Assembly: GCA_902801755.1 (NCBI GenBank)
Contig: CADCJM010000036.1
Span: forward strand, 1-34,464
Length of the DNA: 34,464 nt
Direction of reading: 5' to 3'
From: Oscillospiraceae bacterium
GTDB taxonomy: Bacteria; Bacillota; Clostridia; Saccharofermentanales; Saccharofermentanaceae
Shown: positions 26,857 through 34,464 of the stretch, in pieces
How the letters are laid out: every line of letters begins with the position of its first letter
How positions within the stretch are numbered: position 1 is the stretch's first letter
Translations under genes and position numbers: made by a program
Notes under the pieces: model-generated
What the model saw: the letters and a program-made list of their open reading frames with translations, nothing else
Told to the model about the DNA's origin: nothing
Databases searched by the model: none

Positions 26857-28521
26857 ATGAAGAGATTAGGTGATATTCTGGTCGAGAGCGGATTCTTAAA
26901 TGCTACCGAACTTGCAGAAGTACTTAGTATTCAGAAGGAAACCGGCAAACGTCTTGGTGAAGTTATCGTTGAGAGCGGTTTGATGTCGGAATTCGACATT
27001 TTGAGGGCGGTTTCCAGTCAGTATAATTATCCGATCATTGACCTGTCAGGTATTGATGTGGATCCCAAGGCAACAGCTCTTTTGACACAGAAGTTCTGTG
27101 AAGAGAACGTTGTATTCCCGATTGGCTTTGATGGTGACACGCTTGTAGTTGCTATCGATGACCCGATGAATATTACAATTGAAGATGAGCTTCAGTTCCA
27201 GACCGGATACCAGATATCCCTGATGCTCGCTACACACACTTCAATTATTGATGCAATTAAAGTCCATTACGGAAGAGAGAACGCCAACAAGGCTGCTGAA
27301 GAGCTCGGTACGAGCCTTGCAAATGACAGCCTTGATGATGATAACGAACTTTCCGAAGCAGTTAACAGTGCCCCGGTAGTTAAGCTCGTTAACTCAATGA
27401 TTGAATATGCTATCCGTTCAGGCTCATCCGATATCCATATCGAACCTCTCGAAGACCGAGTCAGAGTTCGTATCAGAATCGACGGTGTCATGCAGGAAGT
27501 AATGAGCAACCCTATTTCCGCAAAAGACGCTATCACAACAAGAATCAAGATCCTTGGCGGTATGAACATCGCCGAGAAGCGTATTCCTCAGGACGGCCGT
27601 ATTACGACAGTTATCAACGGTGAGGACGTGGACATGCGTGTATCCATCCTTCCCTGCGTTACAGGTGAGAAGACCGTTATCCGTATCCTTGCCAAGAATG
27701 ACGCTAACTTAAACAGAAAGTATCTTGGTATCAGCGATCGTAACAATGAGATGATCGACAAGATGATCAAGATCCCTCAGGGAATCGTCCTTATCTCAGG
27801 ACCTACAGGTTCAGGTAAGACAACGACCCTTTATACACTCCTTTCAGAGAAGAACACGGATGAAGTTAATATCATCACAGTTGAGGACCCTGTAGAAATC
27901 AGGATCCCTGGATTGAATCAGGTACAGGTTAATGCAAAGGCCGGAATGACATTCGCAAGCGGCCTCAGATCCATCCTCCGTCAGGACCCTGATATCATCC
28001 TCGTCGGTGAGATCCGTGACGGTGAGACTGCTGAGATCGCTATGAGAGCTGCTATCACCGGACACCTTGTATTCAGTACTATCCACACGAACGATGCGGT
28101 ATCTTCCATCAACCGTCTTATCGACATGGGCCTCGAGCCTTACATGGTATCGTCGGCATTGGTTGGTGTTGTATCCCAGCGTCTTGTTCGCCGTATCTGC
28201 ACTAACTGCAGAGAATCCTATGAACCTGAAGCTTACGACAGAGAGTACTTAAGACTCGATCCGGGCCAGAAGCTCTATCGTGGTAAGGGTTGTACAGAAT
28301 GTAATGAAAAGGGATACAAGGGACGTATTGCTATCCATGAGATCGTAATCGTTACCATGAAGATGAAGGCTTTGCTTGAGAAGAGAGCAAGCGAAGACGA
28401 GATGCGCGCACTCGCTGTCACTGAAGGCACACAGATGCTTCAGGATTCCGCAAGAGACCTCGTACTTGAAGGTATTACGACGGTCAGCGAGCTCAACAGA
28501 GTAGCTTACACGATTGACTGA
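26857..28521 (+). CDS. pilB: Type IV pilus extension ATPase PilB
   Basis: A 554-residue GspE/PilB-type hexameric ATPase that powers pilus assembly from the cytoplasmic face. Residues 1-150 form the MshEN-like N-terminal domain (GDILVESGFLNATELAEVL, GEVIVESGLMSEFDIL). The ATPase core shows Walker A GPTGSGKTTTLYT, the Asp box VEDPVEIRIPG, Walker B ILVGEIRDGETAEIA and the His box HLVFSTIHTNDA. Two CxxC pairs (CTNCRESY and CTECNEKGYKG) form the zinc-binding unit typical of PilB. GGGAGGG precedes the ATG. The gene opens the cluster pilB, pilT, pilC, pilM, pilN, pilO, with a 17-base gap to pilT. Confidence 0.96.
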   Translation: MKRLGDILVESGFLNATELAEVLSIQKETGKRLGEVIVESGLMSEFDILRAVSSQYNYPIIDLSGIDVDPKATALLTQKFCEENVVFPIGFDGDTLVVAIDDPMNITIEDELQFQTGYQISLMLATHTSIIDAIKVHYGRENANKAAEELGTSLANDSLDDDNELSEAVNSAPVVKLVNSMIEYAIRSGSSDIHIEPLEDRVRVRIRIDGVMQEVMSNPISAKDAITTRIKILGGMNIAEKRIPQDGRITTVINGEDVDMRVSILPCVTGEKTVIRILAKNDANLNRKYLGISDRNNEMIDKMIKIPQGIVLISGPTGSGKTTTLYTLLSEKNTDEVNIITVEDPVEIRIPGLNQVQVNAKAGMTFASGLRSILRQDPDIILVGEIRDGETAEIAMRAAITGHLVFSTIHTNDAVSSINRLIDMGLEPYMVSSALVGVVSQRLVRRICTNCRESYEPEAYDREYLRLDPGQKLYRGKGCTECNEKGYKGRIAIHEIVIVTMKMKALLEKRASEDEMRALAVTEGTQMLQDSARDLVLEGITTVSELNRVAYTID

Positions 28522-28538
28522 TAAGGAGGTTTTTTAAC

Positions 28539-29651
28539 GTGGAAGGATTTAGTTTATCGATCGAATCGATTTTGGCTGAATCGGTAAAGATGGGAGCATC
28601 CGATACCCATATTACAGTCGGATTGCCGCCTATGATTCGTGTTGACGGTATGTTGATGCCGTTAGGTAATCAGCCGCTTACAGCTGCAGATACTGAGTAT
28701 CTTTGCAAGTCAATGATCGACAAATCAAGACAGCAGTATCTGAATGAGAGAGGTGAGATCGACTTCTCTTACATTGTTGAGAACTTCAGCCGTTTCAGAT
28801 GTAACGTATTCAAGCAGCGTGGTACTTATGCACTTGCTGCAAGAACGATTACAAATGAGATCCCTACATGTGAGCAGCTGGGTCTCCCTAATATCTTCAA
28901 GGAACTGGTTATGAGACCTAGAGGACTTATCCTTGTTACAGGTCCTACGGGTTCCGGTAAGTCAACAACACTGGCAGCTATGATCGGCCATGTTAACATG
29001 AGCAAGAAGTGCCACATCTTAACTCTTGAGGAACCTATCGAGTATCTCCATATGCACGGAGAAGCTATGATCAACCAGAGAGAGATTCACGAGGATACAC
29101 TTTCATTCGCTAACGCTCTTAGAGCTGCTCTCCGTGAGGACCCGGATATAATCCTCGTAGGAGAAATGCGTGACCTCGATACAATTTCCACTGCTATTAC
29201 CGCAGCCGAGACAGGACACCTCGTTCTTTCAACACTCCATACGTCTTCAGCTGCTGATACAGTTAACCGTATCATCGACGTTTACCCGCCGCATCAGCAG
29301 GATCAGATCAGAGTTCAGCTCGCTACATGTCTTGTTGCCGTTATCTGTCAGACACTCGTACAGAGAATCGGCGGAGGCAGATGTGCTGCTTTCGAGATCA
29401 TGATCTCAAACGATGCTATTAAGAACAATATCCGTGAAGGTAAGACATACCAGATCGACTCTACGATCGCTACGAGCCTTCAGCAGGGTATGTGCCCTCT
29501 CGATTTCTATCTTGCAGAGCTTGTTAAGCGTAATATGATCACAAGAGATACTGCTCTCCAGAGATGCAGAATCCCTGAGGATCTTAAGCGTTTCATCAAT
29601 AACGCAGGTCAGACGAACAGCCCGTTGTTCGGTGATCTCGAGTTCGCCTGA
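28539..29651 (+). CDS. pilT: Type IV pilus retraction ATPase PilT
   Basis: A 370-residue PilT-type ATPase that drives pilus retraction and twitching. It starts with GTG at 28539 after a strong AAGGAGG. The N-terminal PAS-like part (GASDTHITVGLPPMIRVDG) is followed by Walker A GPTGSGKSTTLA, the Asp box LEEPIEYLH, Walker B ILVGEMRDLDTISTA and the His box HLVLSTLHTSSAADTVNR. The end of the core reads DQIRVQLATCLVAVICQTLVQ. Unlike PilB it lacks the MshEN domain and the cysteine pairs, which separates the two. Having both ATPases argues for a dynamic, retractable pilus rather than a competence pseudopilus. Confidence 0.95.
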   Translation: MEGFSLSIESILAESVKMGASDTHITVGLPPMIRVDGMLMPLGNQPLTAADTEYLCKSMIDKSRQQYLNERGEIDFSYIVENFSRFRCNVFKQRGTYALAARTITNEIPTCEQLGLPNIFKELVMRPRGLILVTGPTGSGKSTTLAAMIGHVNMSKKCHILTLEEPIEYLHMHGEAMINQREIHEDTLSFANALRAALREDPDIILVGEMRDLDTISTAITAAETGHLVLSTLHTSSAADTVNRIIDVYPPHQQDQIRVQLATCLVAVICQTLVQRIGGGRCAAFEIMISNDAIKNNIREGKTYQIDSTIATSLQQGMCPLDFYLAELVKRNMITRDTALQRCRIPEDLKRFINNAGQTNSPLFGDLEFA

Positions 29652-29696
29652 TAAAGGCACAAATAAAGAATTCTGATAAGAGGAGGGTTATATTAG

Positions 29697-30905
29697 ATGG
29701 CTAATTTCAGATATCAAGTTATCGATGCAAACGGTAAAATGTCTGAAGGCATAGTCGAAGCTACTTCTATTGGAGAAGCATCAAGAAAGCTCAAATCCGA
29801 TGGCAAATACATTGCCAGCTTATCCTTAGACAAGGGTAAGGGCATTATGAACATGGAGGTCGGAAGCCCTAAGCTTAAGACCCAGGATCTTGTTATCATC
29901 TCCAGACAGCTTGCTTCACTTTTGTCTGCAGGTATTACCGTTGTAAGATCACTCGATATGCTTTATCAGCAGCTTGAATCCAAGAAGGCTAAGAAGTGTG
30001 TCGGTGAAATCTATGAATCTGTTCAGAGTGGTCGTTCCCTTTCTGAAGCATTTAAGGAACAGAGGGGCGTTATTCCGAACATCATGATCAGTATGATCGC
30101 AGCAGGAGAAGAATCCGGACGTCTCGATGAGGTTATGGAAAGACTTGCTGAGCACTTCGCTAAGGAAGCTAAGCTCAAGAACAAGATCTCTTCTGCGATG
30201 GTATATCCTAAGATCCTTGCAGGTCTTACAGCAGCCGTAAGTATCGGTTTGCTTACATTCCTTGTCCCTAAGATCGGTGATACGATCAAGGACCTCGGCG
30301 GTGAATTGCCGAAATTGACAAAGGCTTTGCTTAGTATTTCCCATTCACTCACTCATTTCTGGTACATTTATCTCGCAGGTTTAGGCCTTATCATTTACGG
30401 CTTCACGCTTTGGAAGAACTCCGAGAAGGGTTCAGAGACCTGGTCCAAGATCATGCTCAAGATGCCTGTAGTCGGAAAAGCAACTCGAATGAATGCTTCA
30501 GCCAGATTTACCAGAACAGTATCCACGCTTCTTAAGTCAGGTATCTCTGTACTCCAGGCTGTTGAGATCACAGAGAAATCACTTGACAACGTTATACTTC
30601 AGAAGAAGCTTGCTCAGGCTCGTATCGAGATCAGAAAGGGTACATCTCTTTCAAGATCTATCAGAGATATCACTGAGTTTCCTCCGATGATCTATGCAAT
30701 GGTTTCCATCGGTGAGGAATCAGGTACTTTGGATACGATTTTGCAGAAAGCTGCTGACTACTTTGAAGATGAGGCTGACGCAGCTACAGCAAAGATGGTT
30801 TCCGCTTTGGAGCCTGTCATGATCATCATCATGGCTATCATCGTCGGTGTAGTTGTAGGCGGTATCGCAATGCCTATCTTCACAATGGCTCAGTGGATTA
30901 TCTAA
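29697..30905 (+). CDS. pilC: Type IV pilus inner-membrane platform protein PilC
   Basis: A 402-residue GspF/PilC-type membrane protein that couples the ATPases to pilin addition and removal. It starts FRYQVIDANGKMSEG, as is usual for the family. Two cytoplasmic helical domains of the T2SSF kind are present: one starts SRQLASLLSAGITVVRSLDML and the second NASARFTRTVSTLLKSGISV. Membrane segments are near residues 170-190 (YPKILAGLTAAVSIGLLTFL), 222-240 (WYIYLAGLGLIIYGFTLW) and 372-395 (VMIIIMAIIVGVVVGGIAMP). AGAGGAGG precedes the ATG. The gap from pilT is 45 bases. Confidence 0.95.
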   Translation: MANFRYQVIDANGKMSEGIVEATSIGEASRKLKSDGKYIASLSLDKGKGIMNMEVGSPKLKTQDLVIISRQLASLLSAGITVVRSLDMLYQQLESKKAKKCVGEIYESVQSGRSLSEAFKEQRGVIPNIMISMIAAGEESGRLDEVMERLAEHFAKEAKLKNKISSAMVYPKILAGLTAAVSIGLLTFLVPKIGDTIKDLGGELPKLTKALLSISHSLTHFWYIYLAGLGLIIYGFTLWKNSEKGSETWSKIMLKMPVVGKATRMNASARFTRTVSTLLKSGISVLQAVEITEKSLDNVILQKKLAQARIEIRKGTSLSRSIRDITEFPPMIYAMVSIGEESGTLDTILQKAADYFEDEADAATAKMVSALEPVMIIIMAIIVGVVVGGIAMPIFTMAQWII

Positions 30906-30935
30906 TTCCCGCAAGGTTTTGAAAGGAGAAAATAA

Positions 30936-32048
30936 ATGGATTTTTCATTAGGAAGAGGATCAAATGAACTGGTAATCGATTGCTCCAGCTCAGATCTCAA
31001 AGTCGCTGTGGGAAGTTATAATCCCAAGTCAGGCACTATTACAATTGATAAAATGGGCGTTGTACCTCTCGAAGGTGACGCCATTAACGATGGTGCAGTT
31101 GCAGATTCTTTCGGAATCGTAATGGCACTTAAGCATGCTCTTGCAAGACTCGACATCAGAATGAAGAGCTGCATCCTTACAACTGAAGGCGCTTTCGTAC
31201 ACAGCAGAGACCTTGAACTTCCTGTAGTTAAGGAAGAACAGCTCAAGGACATGGTTAAGTACGAGATCCTCGGTCAGGGTTCCAACAGAGATATGTCTAT
31301 CGACTATCTCGTATACGGCACAACAAAGGATGCTGAGACAAACGCTGATAAGATCCAGGTCAGAGCAACAGCTATTCCTACAGACGTAATCAAGGATTAC
31401 CGTGAATTCCTTAAGAACATGGATCTCACACCTGTAGCCCTTGATGTTAACCCTAACGCTGTAAGAAAGCTTTTCGAGCAGGGAATCATCAACGGCAACG
31501 TTAACATCAAGCAGGCTACGATCCTTCTGATCGAGCTCTCCAGCAAGACAACAACAGTTACCGTTCTTGATAAGGGTTTCCCGGTACTCTCAAGAAGACT
31601 CCAGTTCGGTCACGGAAATATCAGACAGGTTGCTGATTCCGTAAAGAAGCTGCAGAGCGGCAGCCAGCAGTCCTCTTTGGCCAGAAGACTTAACATCACC
31701 ACATCGGAAGCTGAATCCAGCGTACCGATCGAGGATATCGATGTATGGAACGAGACAGTTGCCGAGACACCGGCTCTCCAGAGTGCTGTTAACGCATACT
31801 TCAAGAGCCTTGTTGATGCAGTATCCCGTACCGCTCAGTTCTCAATCGCTAAGTATCACATTGATGCTATCAGCACTTGCTTCCTCTATGGTTCAGGTGC
31901 AGGCTACAAGAAGATAGACAAAGAACTTGCGCGTCAGCTTGGAACGCAGGTCGAGATTCTCAAGGCTCTTAGCACTGTTAATGGTCCTAAGGATTTTGTA
32001 CTCGGTCAGTTCGTAAATTGTTGTGGCGCTTTGATTCGTCACGATTAA
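30936..32048 (+). CDS. pilM: Type IV pilus assembly protein PilM
   Basis: A 370-residue actin-like ATPase-fold protein of the PilM family that forms a cytoplasmic ring bound to the tail of PilN. LVIDCSSSDLKVAVG near residue 13 is the phosphate-1-like motif, LELPVVKEEQLKDMVKYEI near 93 matches the family, and ATILLIELSSKTTTVTVLD near 192 and CFLYGSGAGYKKIDKEL near 314 correspond to the later nucleotide-binding strands. GAAAGGAGA precedes the ATG. The gap to pilN is 15 bases. Confidence 0.92.
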   Translation: MDFSLGRGSNELVIDCSSSDLKVAVGSYNPKSGTITIDKMGVVPLEGDAINDGAVADSFGIVMALKHALARLDIRMKSCILTTEGAFVHSRDLELPVVKEEQLKDMVKYEILGQGSNRDMSIDYLVYGTTKDAETNADKIQVRATAIPTDVIKDYREFLKNMDLTPVALDVNPNAVRKLFEQGIINGNVNIKQATILLIELSSKTTTVTVLDKGFPVLSRRLQFGHGNIRQVADSVKKLQSGSQQSSLARRLNITTSEAESSVPIEDIDVWNETVAETPALQSAVNAYFKSLVDAVSRTAQFSIAKYHIDAISTCFLYGSGAGYKKIDKELARQLGTQVEILKALSTVNGPKDFVLGQFVNCCGALIRHD

Positions 32049-32063
32049 GGAGGGGTACACTTT

Positions 32064-33008
32064 ATGGCTAAGTCTAGCGGAGTAAGTAAAAAATTATTGG
32101 CGAAGAAGGATATGAACTTCTTTGCCGAATTTACGGCTAATGCTGCAAAGGCTGCAAGAATGCTCGGATACGGTGTTGCTGCCGGCGTCCTGGTAGTATT
32201 TGTAGTACTTGCATTTATCGTCGCATTCTTTATTAGAAATACTATTATCAAGGGTCAGATCAGGGATATGGAGAACCTCCTTGCAAGCGAGGCTTATGCA
32301 TCCCTTGAAGCTGAATATGAAAGATTGAAAGAACAGCTCAATGAAATGTCAAATTACAACTACGCTCTTACACAGATGCGTAAGACCGTAGATGAGATTG
32401 ACGCTGCACCTACAGATCTTCCTGATGTTATTGCTAAGTGCATTCCGAGCGATTCTTATATCTCACACTATTTGATCACAAGCTCACAGCTCGATCTTGA
32501 GGGTTATACTTTCGTATATTTCAGCCCTGCAGAAATGATCTACCTGTTGAATCAGAAGAATGTATTCACAGCAAGGCCTTCTATCCAGATAGAGCGTGCT
32601 GAAGCTGAGTCTTCCGGTGAGGAATATGATCCTAAGACAAAGACAACAACTGTTGATGTTATAAACACATACTACAAGTTTACTATTTCCGGAATGTTGG
32701 TCAGCAATGCACACATCAATATTATCCGTTATGAGGATATTGCTGATTCAACTAAGGTCCTTGGTATGGTTGAAAGCAGAAGTGTTAAGGCAGGCGATTC
32801 TTATGATATCGATATTACCAACTTCACATATGCCGGTGTTGAGTATAAGCTCACAAAGATCTACGTTGATGATGTTATCGTTGACGAAGCAAGCTTTGCC
32901 GAGATAGTTGCAAATGGCAAATTTACTGATGTCGCTCGCAAGAACGCTGAAGTCAAGTTGTACTATGCACCTGTAACCGCTCAAGCAGCACCTGCCGCTC
33001 AGGGTTAA
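32064..33008 (+). CDS. pilN: Type IV pilus assembly protein PilN-like
   Basis: A 314-residue single-pass membrane protein in the PilN position. A basic cytoplasmic start (about 35 residues) is followed by the membrane helix YGVAAGVLVVFVVLAFIVAF, a coiled-coil stretch (IRDMENLLASEAYASLEAEY) and an extracellular domain. The start MAKSSGVSKKLLAKKDMNFF is not the canonical short PilN tail INLLP, so the link to PilM is inferred from position. It is longer than typical PilN, and the C-terminus ends in Ala/Pro-rich QAAPAAQG. AAGGAGGGG precedes the ATG. Confidence 0.75.
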   Translation: MAKSSGVSKKLLAKKDMNFFAEFTANAAKAARMLGYGVAAGVLVVFVVLAFIVAFFIRNTIIKGQIRDMENLLASEAYASLEAEYERLKEQLNEMSNYNYALTQMRKTVDEIDAAPTDLPDVIAKCIPSDSYISHYLITSSQLDLEGYTFVYFSPAEMIYLLNQKNVFTARPSIQIERAEAESSGEEYDPKTKTTTVDVINTYYKFTISGMLVSNAHINIIRYEDIADSTKVLGMVESRSVKAGDSYDIDITNFTYAGVEYKLTKIYVDDVIVDEASFAEIVANGKFTDVARKNAEVKLYYAPVTAQAAPAAQG

Positions 33009-33029
33009 TCGGAAAGGAGGAAAAAGTCA

Positions 33030-34037
33030 ATGAATAATCTTACAGCAAGAGAAAAGGGCTTTATGTATGTAATCACTTTGTTGATTATCGTTGTCCTTGG
33101 TTATTTCTTTGGAATCAGAACACTTAATAATAAATACGAAGATTATAAGAAGCAGTTAGCAGCTCTCGAACAGAGAAAAGCTCATCTCGATCAGATCAGA
33201 CAGAATAACGCCAGCATGGCTACTGAGATCCAGACTCTCATTGAAGCAAATAAGCAGCTGGAGTTATCCTTCATCGATAAGGTTGAGTCCGAGACTATTA
33301 CGGAATATGTCCTTAAGTTATTTGAAAAAGAGGGCTGCCCTTACCTTACTACTGTCACAGCATTGGATACAGGTATGCCTACTATTACATATCCTGACGG
33401 AACAAATTCACCTGACGGACTTGTTTGCCTTAAGCTCCTCGTCAAATATGTATCTACAGACGGTTATACTGTTCCCGGATATAACCTCAACCCTAACTTC
33501 ACAATCAGCGCAACTGAGAATCCTGCTGCACAGGCTTTGAAGATGAAGGATCAGATGGGCAATCCGGACTATGCACCAAGAACAGGCTATGATCAGTTCA
33601 TCTCAGCAGTTAAGAAGATCAACGCTGCAAATGAAAGCTGCATCAAGGTAAATTCTGTAGAAGTTACAACAGTAAATGCTTATATGGAGCTTTCGGCTGA
33701 GATCAGCTTCTATGGCACTAGCCTCAGAAACAGACTTTCTGTTGATAACAGCACAGATGATTACACAAAGTGGAGTGGTCCTTCCAATACCGAAATCAAA
33801 TGTGATGGTGGATTCATCGGATTCCCTTACATTTGTGATAACCCGCTGAGCTTGTGGTATGGCGTTGAGAACGTAAGCATCGATCATAAGGCTCATAAGC
33901 CGTTCGCTACATACTGGGCTAACTACCTGTTCAACCAGAACTATGAGAAGAGCGGTAGAAATATGAGAAAGATGCTTAATTTCGGTGCAGCTCCTACACC
34001 TGCACCGGAAAAGACCCAGGACACCAAAAAGAACTAA
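33030..34037 (+). CDS. pilO: Type IV pilus assembly protein PilO-like
   Basis: A 335-residue single-pass membrane protein in the PilO position, expected to pair with the PilN-like protein. The short start is followed by the membrane helix MYVITLLIIVVLGYFFGI at residues 11-28, then a coiled coil (YEDYKKQLAALEQRKAHLDQ) and an extracellular ferredoxin-like domain with a long C-terminal extension. The tail is proline-rich (APTPAPEKTQ). Sequence conservation is low, as is normal for this family, and the call rests on layout and gene order. AAAGGAGGAA precedes the ATG. Confidence 0.75.
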   Translation: MNNLTAREKGFMYVITLLIIVVLGYFFGIRTLNNKYEDYKKQLAALEQRKAHLDQIRQNNASMATEIQTLIEANKQLELSFIDKVESETITEYVLKLFEKEGCPYLTTVTALDTGMPTITYPDGTNSPDGLVCLKLLVKYVSTDGYTVPGYNLNPNFTISATENPAAQALKMKDQMGNPDYAPRTGYDQFISAVKKINAANESCIKVNSVEVTTVNAYMELSAEISFYGTSLRNRLSVDNSTDDYTKWSGPSNTEIKCDGGFIGFPYICDNPLSLWYGVENVSIDHKAHKPFATYWANYLFNQNYEKSGRNMRKMLNFGAAPTPAPEKTQDTKKN

Positions 34038-34072
34038 TTGTGACAAAATTTTGAAAAACTTTGAAAAAAGTG

Positions 34073-34101
34073 TTGCAATTGTTCAAAATAGTCTGTATAA
34101 T
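34073..34101 (+). promoter_or_regulatory. Strong sigma-A promoter of the pilin gene
   Basis: TTGCAA at 34073-34078, a 17-base spacer and a perfect TATAAT at 34096-34101. It gives the pilin gene its own high-level transcript, separate from the pilus assembly genes. Confidence 0.88.
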
Positions 34102-34139
34102 CAGGCTACAAACTCAAAAACTTACAGGAGGAATCTAAA

Positions 34140-34343
34140 ATGAAGAAGATTCAGAAGTCAAAGAAGGGTTTCACCCTCGTAGAAATGGTACTCGTTATTG
34201 CTATCATCGTTATCCTTGCAGCAGTTCTCGTTCTTGGTATCGGTGCTTACCTCAACAAGGCTAAGGCAGCAGCTTCTTCCGTAGTTGAGCACAACAGCTC
34301 TGTTGAGACAGTCAACAGCGAGATCAACGCAGTTCTCGGCTAA
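34140..34343 (+). CDS. Short type IV pilin
   Basis: A 67-residue prepilin. The basic leader MKKIQKSKKG ends in the glycine before the prepilin peptidase cut, and the mature protein starts FTLVEMVLVIAI with the conserved Glu at position 5. The mature length is only 57 residues: a hydrophobic helix, AYLNKAKAAASS, and a short polar helix. There is no C-terminal globular domain. AGGAGG at 34126-34131 and the strong promoter suggest high expression, which fits a major pilin. It could also be a minor pilin; the window ends before the next genes. Confidence 0.9.
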   Translation: MKKIQKSKKGFTLVEMVLVIAIIVILAAVLVLGIGAYLNKAKAAASSVVEHNSSVETVNSEINAVLG

Positions 34344-34383
34344 TAGCCAATCCAGAACTGATTGCTGATTAAAAAGCAATAAT

Positions 34384-34417
34384 AATAGCGGAGAACTTCG
34401 GTTCTCCGCTATTTTTT
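34384..34417 (+). terminator. Rho-independent terminator of the pilin gene
   Basis: A perfect 13-base stem (34384-34396 with 34401-34413) closed by a UUCG tetraloop is followed by a T run to 34417. The remaining 47 bases of the window hold AT-rich sequence with no gene. Confidence 0.95.
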
Positions 34418-34464
34418 GTATTTGTTAATGAATTATGAAAAATTTTAACAAATTATTAACTTTC

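Overview
The window looks like a stretch of chromosome from an anaerobic, low-to-mid GC Firmicute of the class Clostridia. The reasons are a homodimer-type pyruvate:ferredoxin oxidoreductase, a DnaD/DnaC-type replication pair, YfhO-family membrane proteins, strong AGGAGG-type ribosome binding sites, sigma-A promoters and a Gram-positive type IV pilus cluster. I cannot name a genus from sequence alone. No tRNA, rRNA, CRISPR array, insertion sequence or phage gene is visible, and no gap between genes exceeds about 265 bases.

Layout. 1-3660: pyruvate:ferredoxin oxidoreductase, broken into three frames, with its own terminator. 3700-7316: an operon of DnaD-like protein, DnaC-like helicase loader (broken), AcpS and a membrane-anchored SH3/NlpC-like protein (broken). 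7340-7720: rpmB as a single gene, ending in terminators that face that of serS. 7741-10432 (minus): serS and a DUF4015-type putative glycoside hydrolase. 10543-13122 (plus): Nudix-like protein, YigZ, an HtrA-like protease and a 43-residue membrane protein. 13146-14894 (minus): a membrane-anchored protein with two parvulin-like modules. 15016-21130 (plus): two YfhO-family proteins (the second broken) and a DEDDh exonuclease. 21190-23560: a large PilX-like pilus-associated surface protein as a single gene. 23596-26588 (minus): yebC, a P-loop/Asp23 fusion, a DUF6062-type protein and a DsrE-like protein, tightly packed. 26740-34430 (plus): type IV pilus genes pilB, pilT, pilC, pilM, pilN, pilO and a very short pilin with its own promoter and terminator.

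How the genes work together. The pilus cluster encodes the extension ATPase, the retraction ATPase, the platform protein, the PilM/N/O alignment complex and a pilin. The prepilin peptidase and larger pilins are not in view; the window ends right after the pilin. The PilX-like protein about 3.4 kb upstream is probably a pilus-associated product of the same system.

The most striking feature is the set of five reading-frame breaks in four otherwise well conserved genes. Three of them (DnaC, SH3/NlpC, second YfhO) are repaired exactly by restoring one base to a two-base A or T run. The two in the oxidoreductase look like small internal losses of coding sequence. This points to sequencing or assembly error rather than gene decay. 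The most interesting biology is a group of enzyme-like proteins that appear to have lost catalytic residues (NlpC/P60-like, Nudix-like, DsrE-like), the P-loop/Asp23 fusion operon, and the 57-residue mature pilin.
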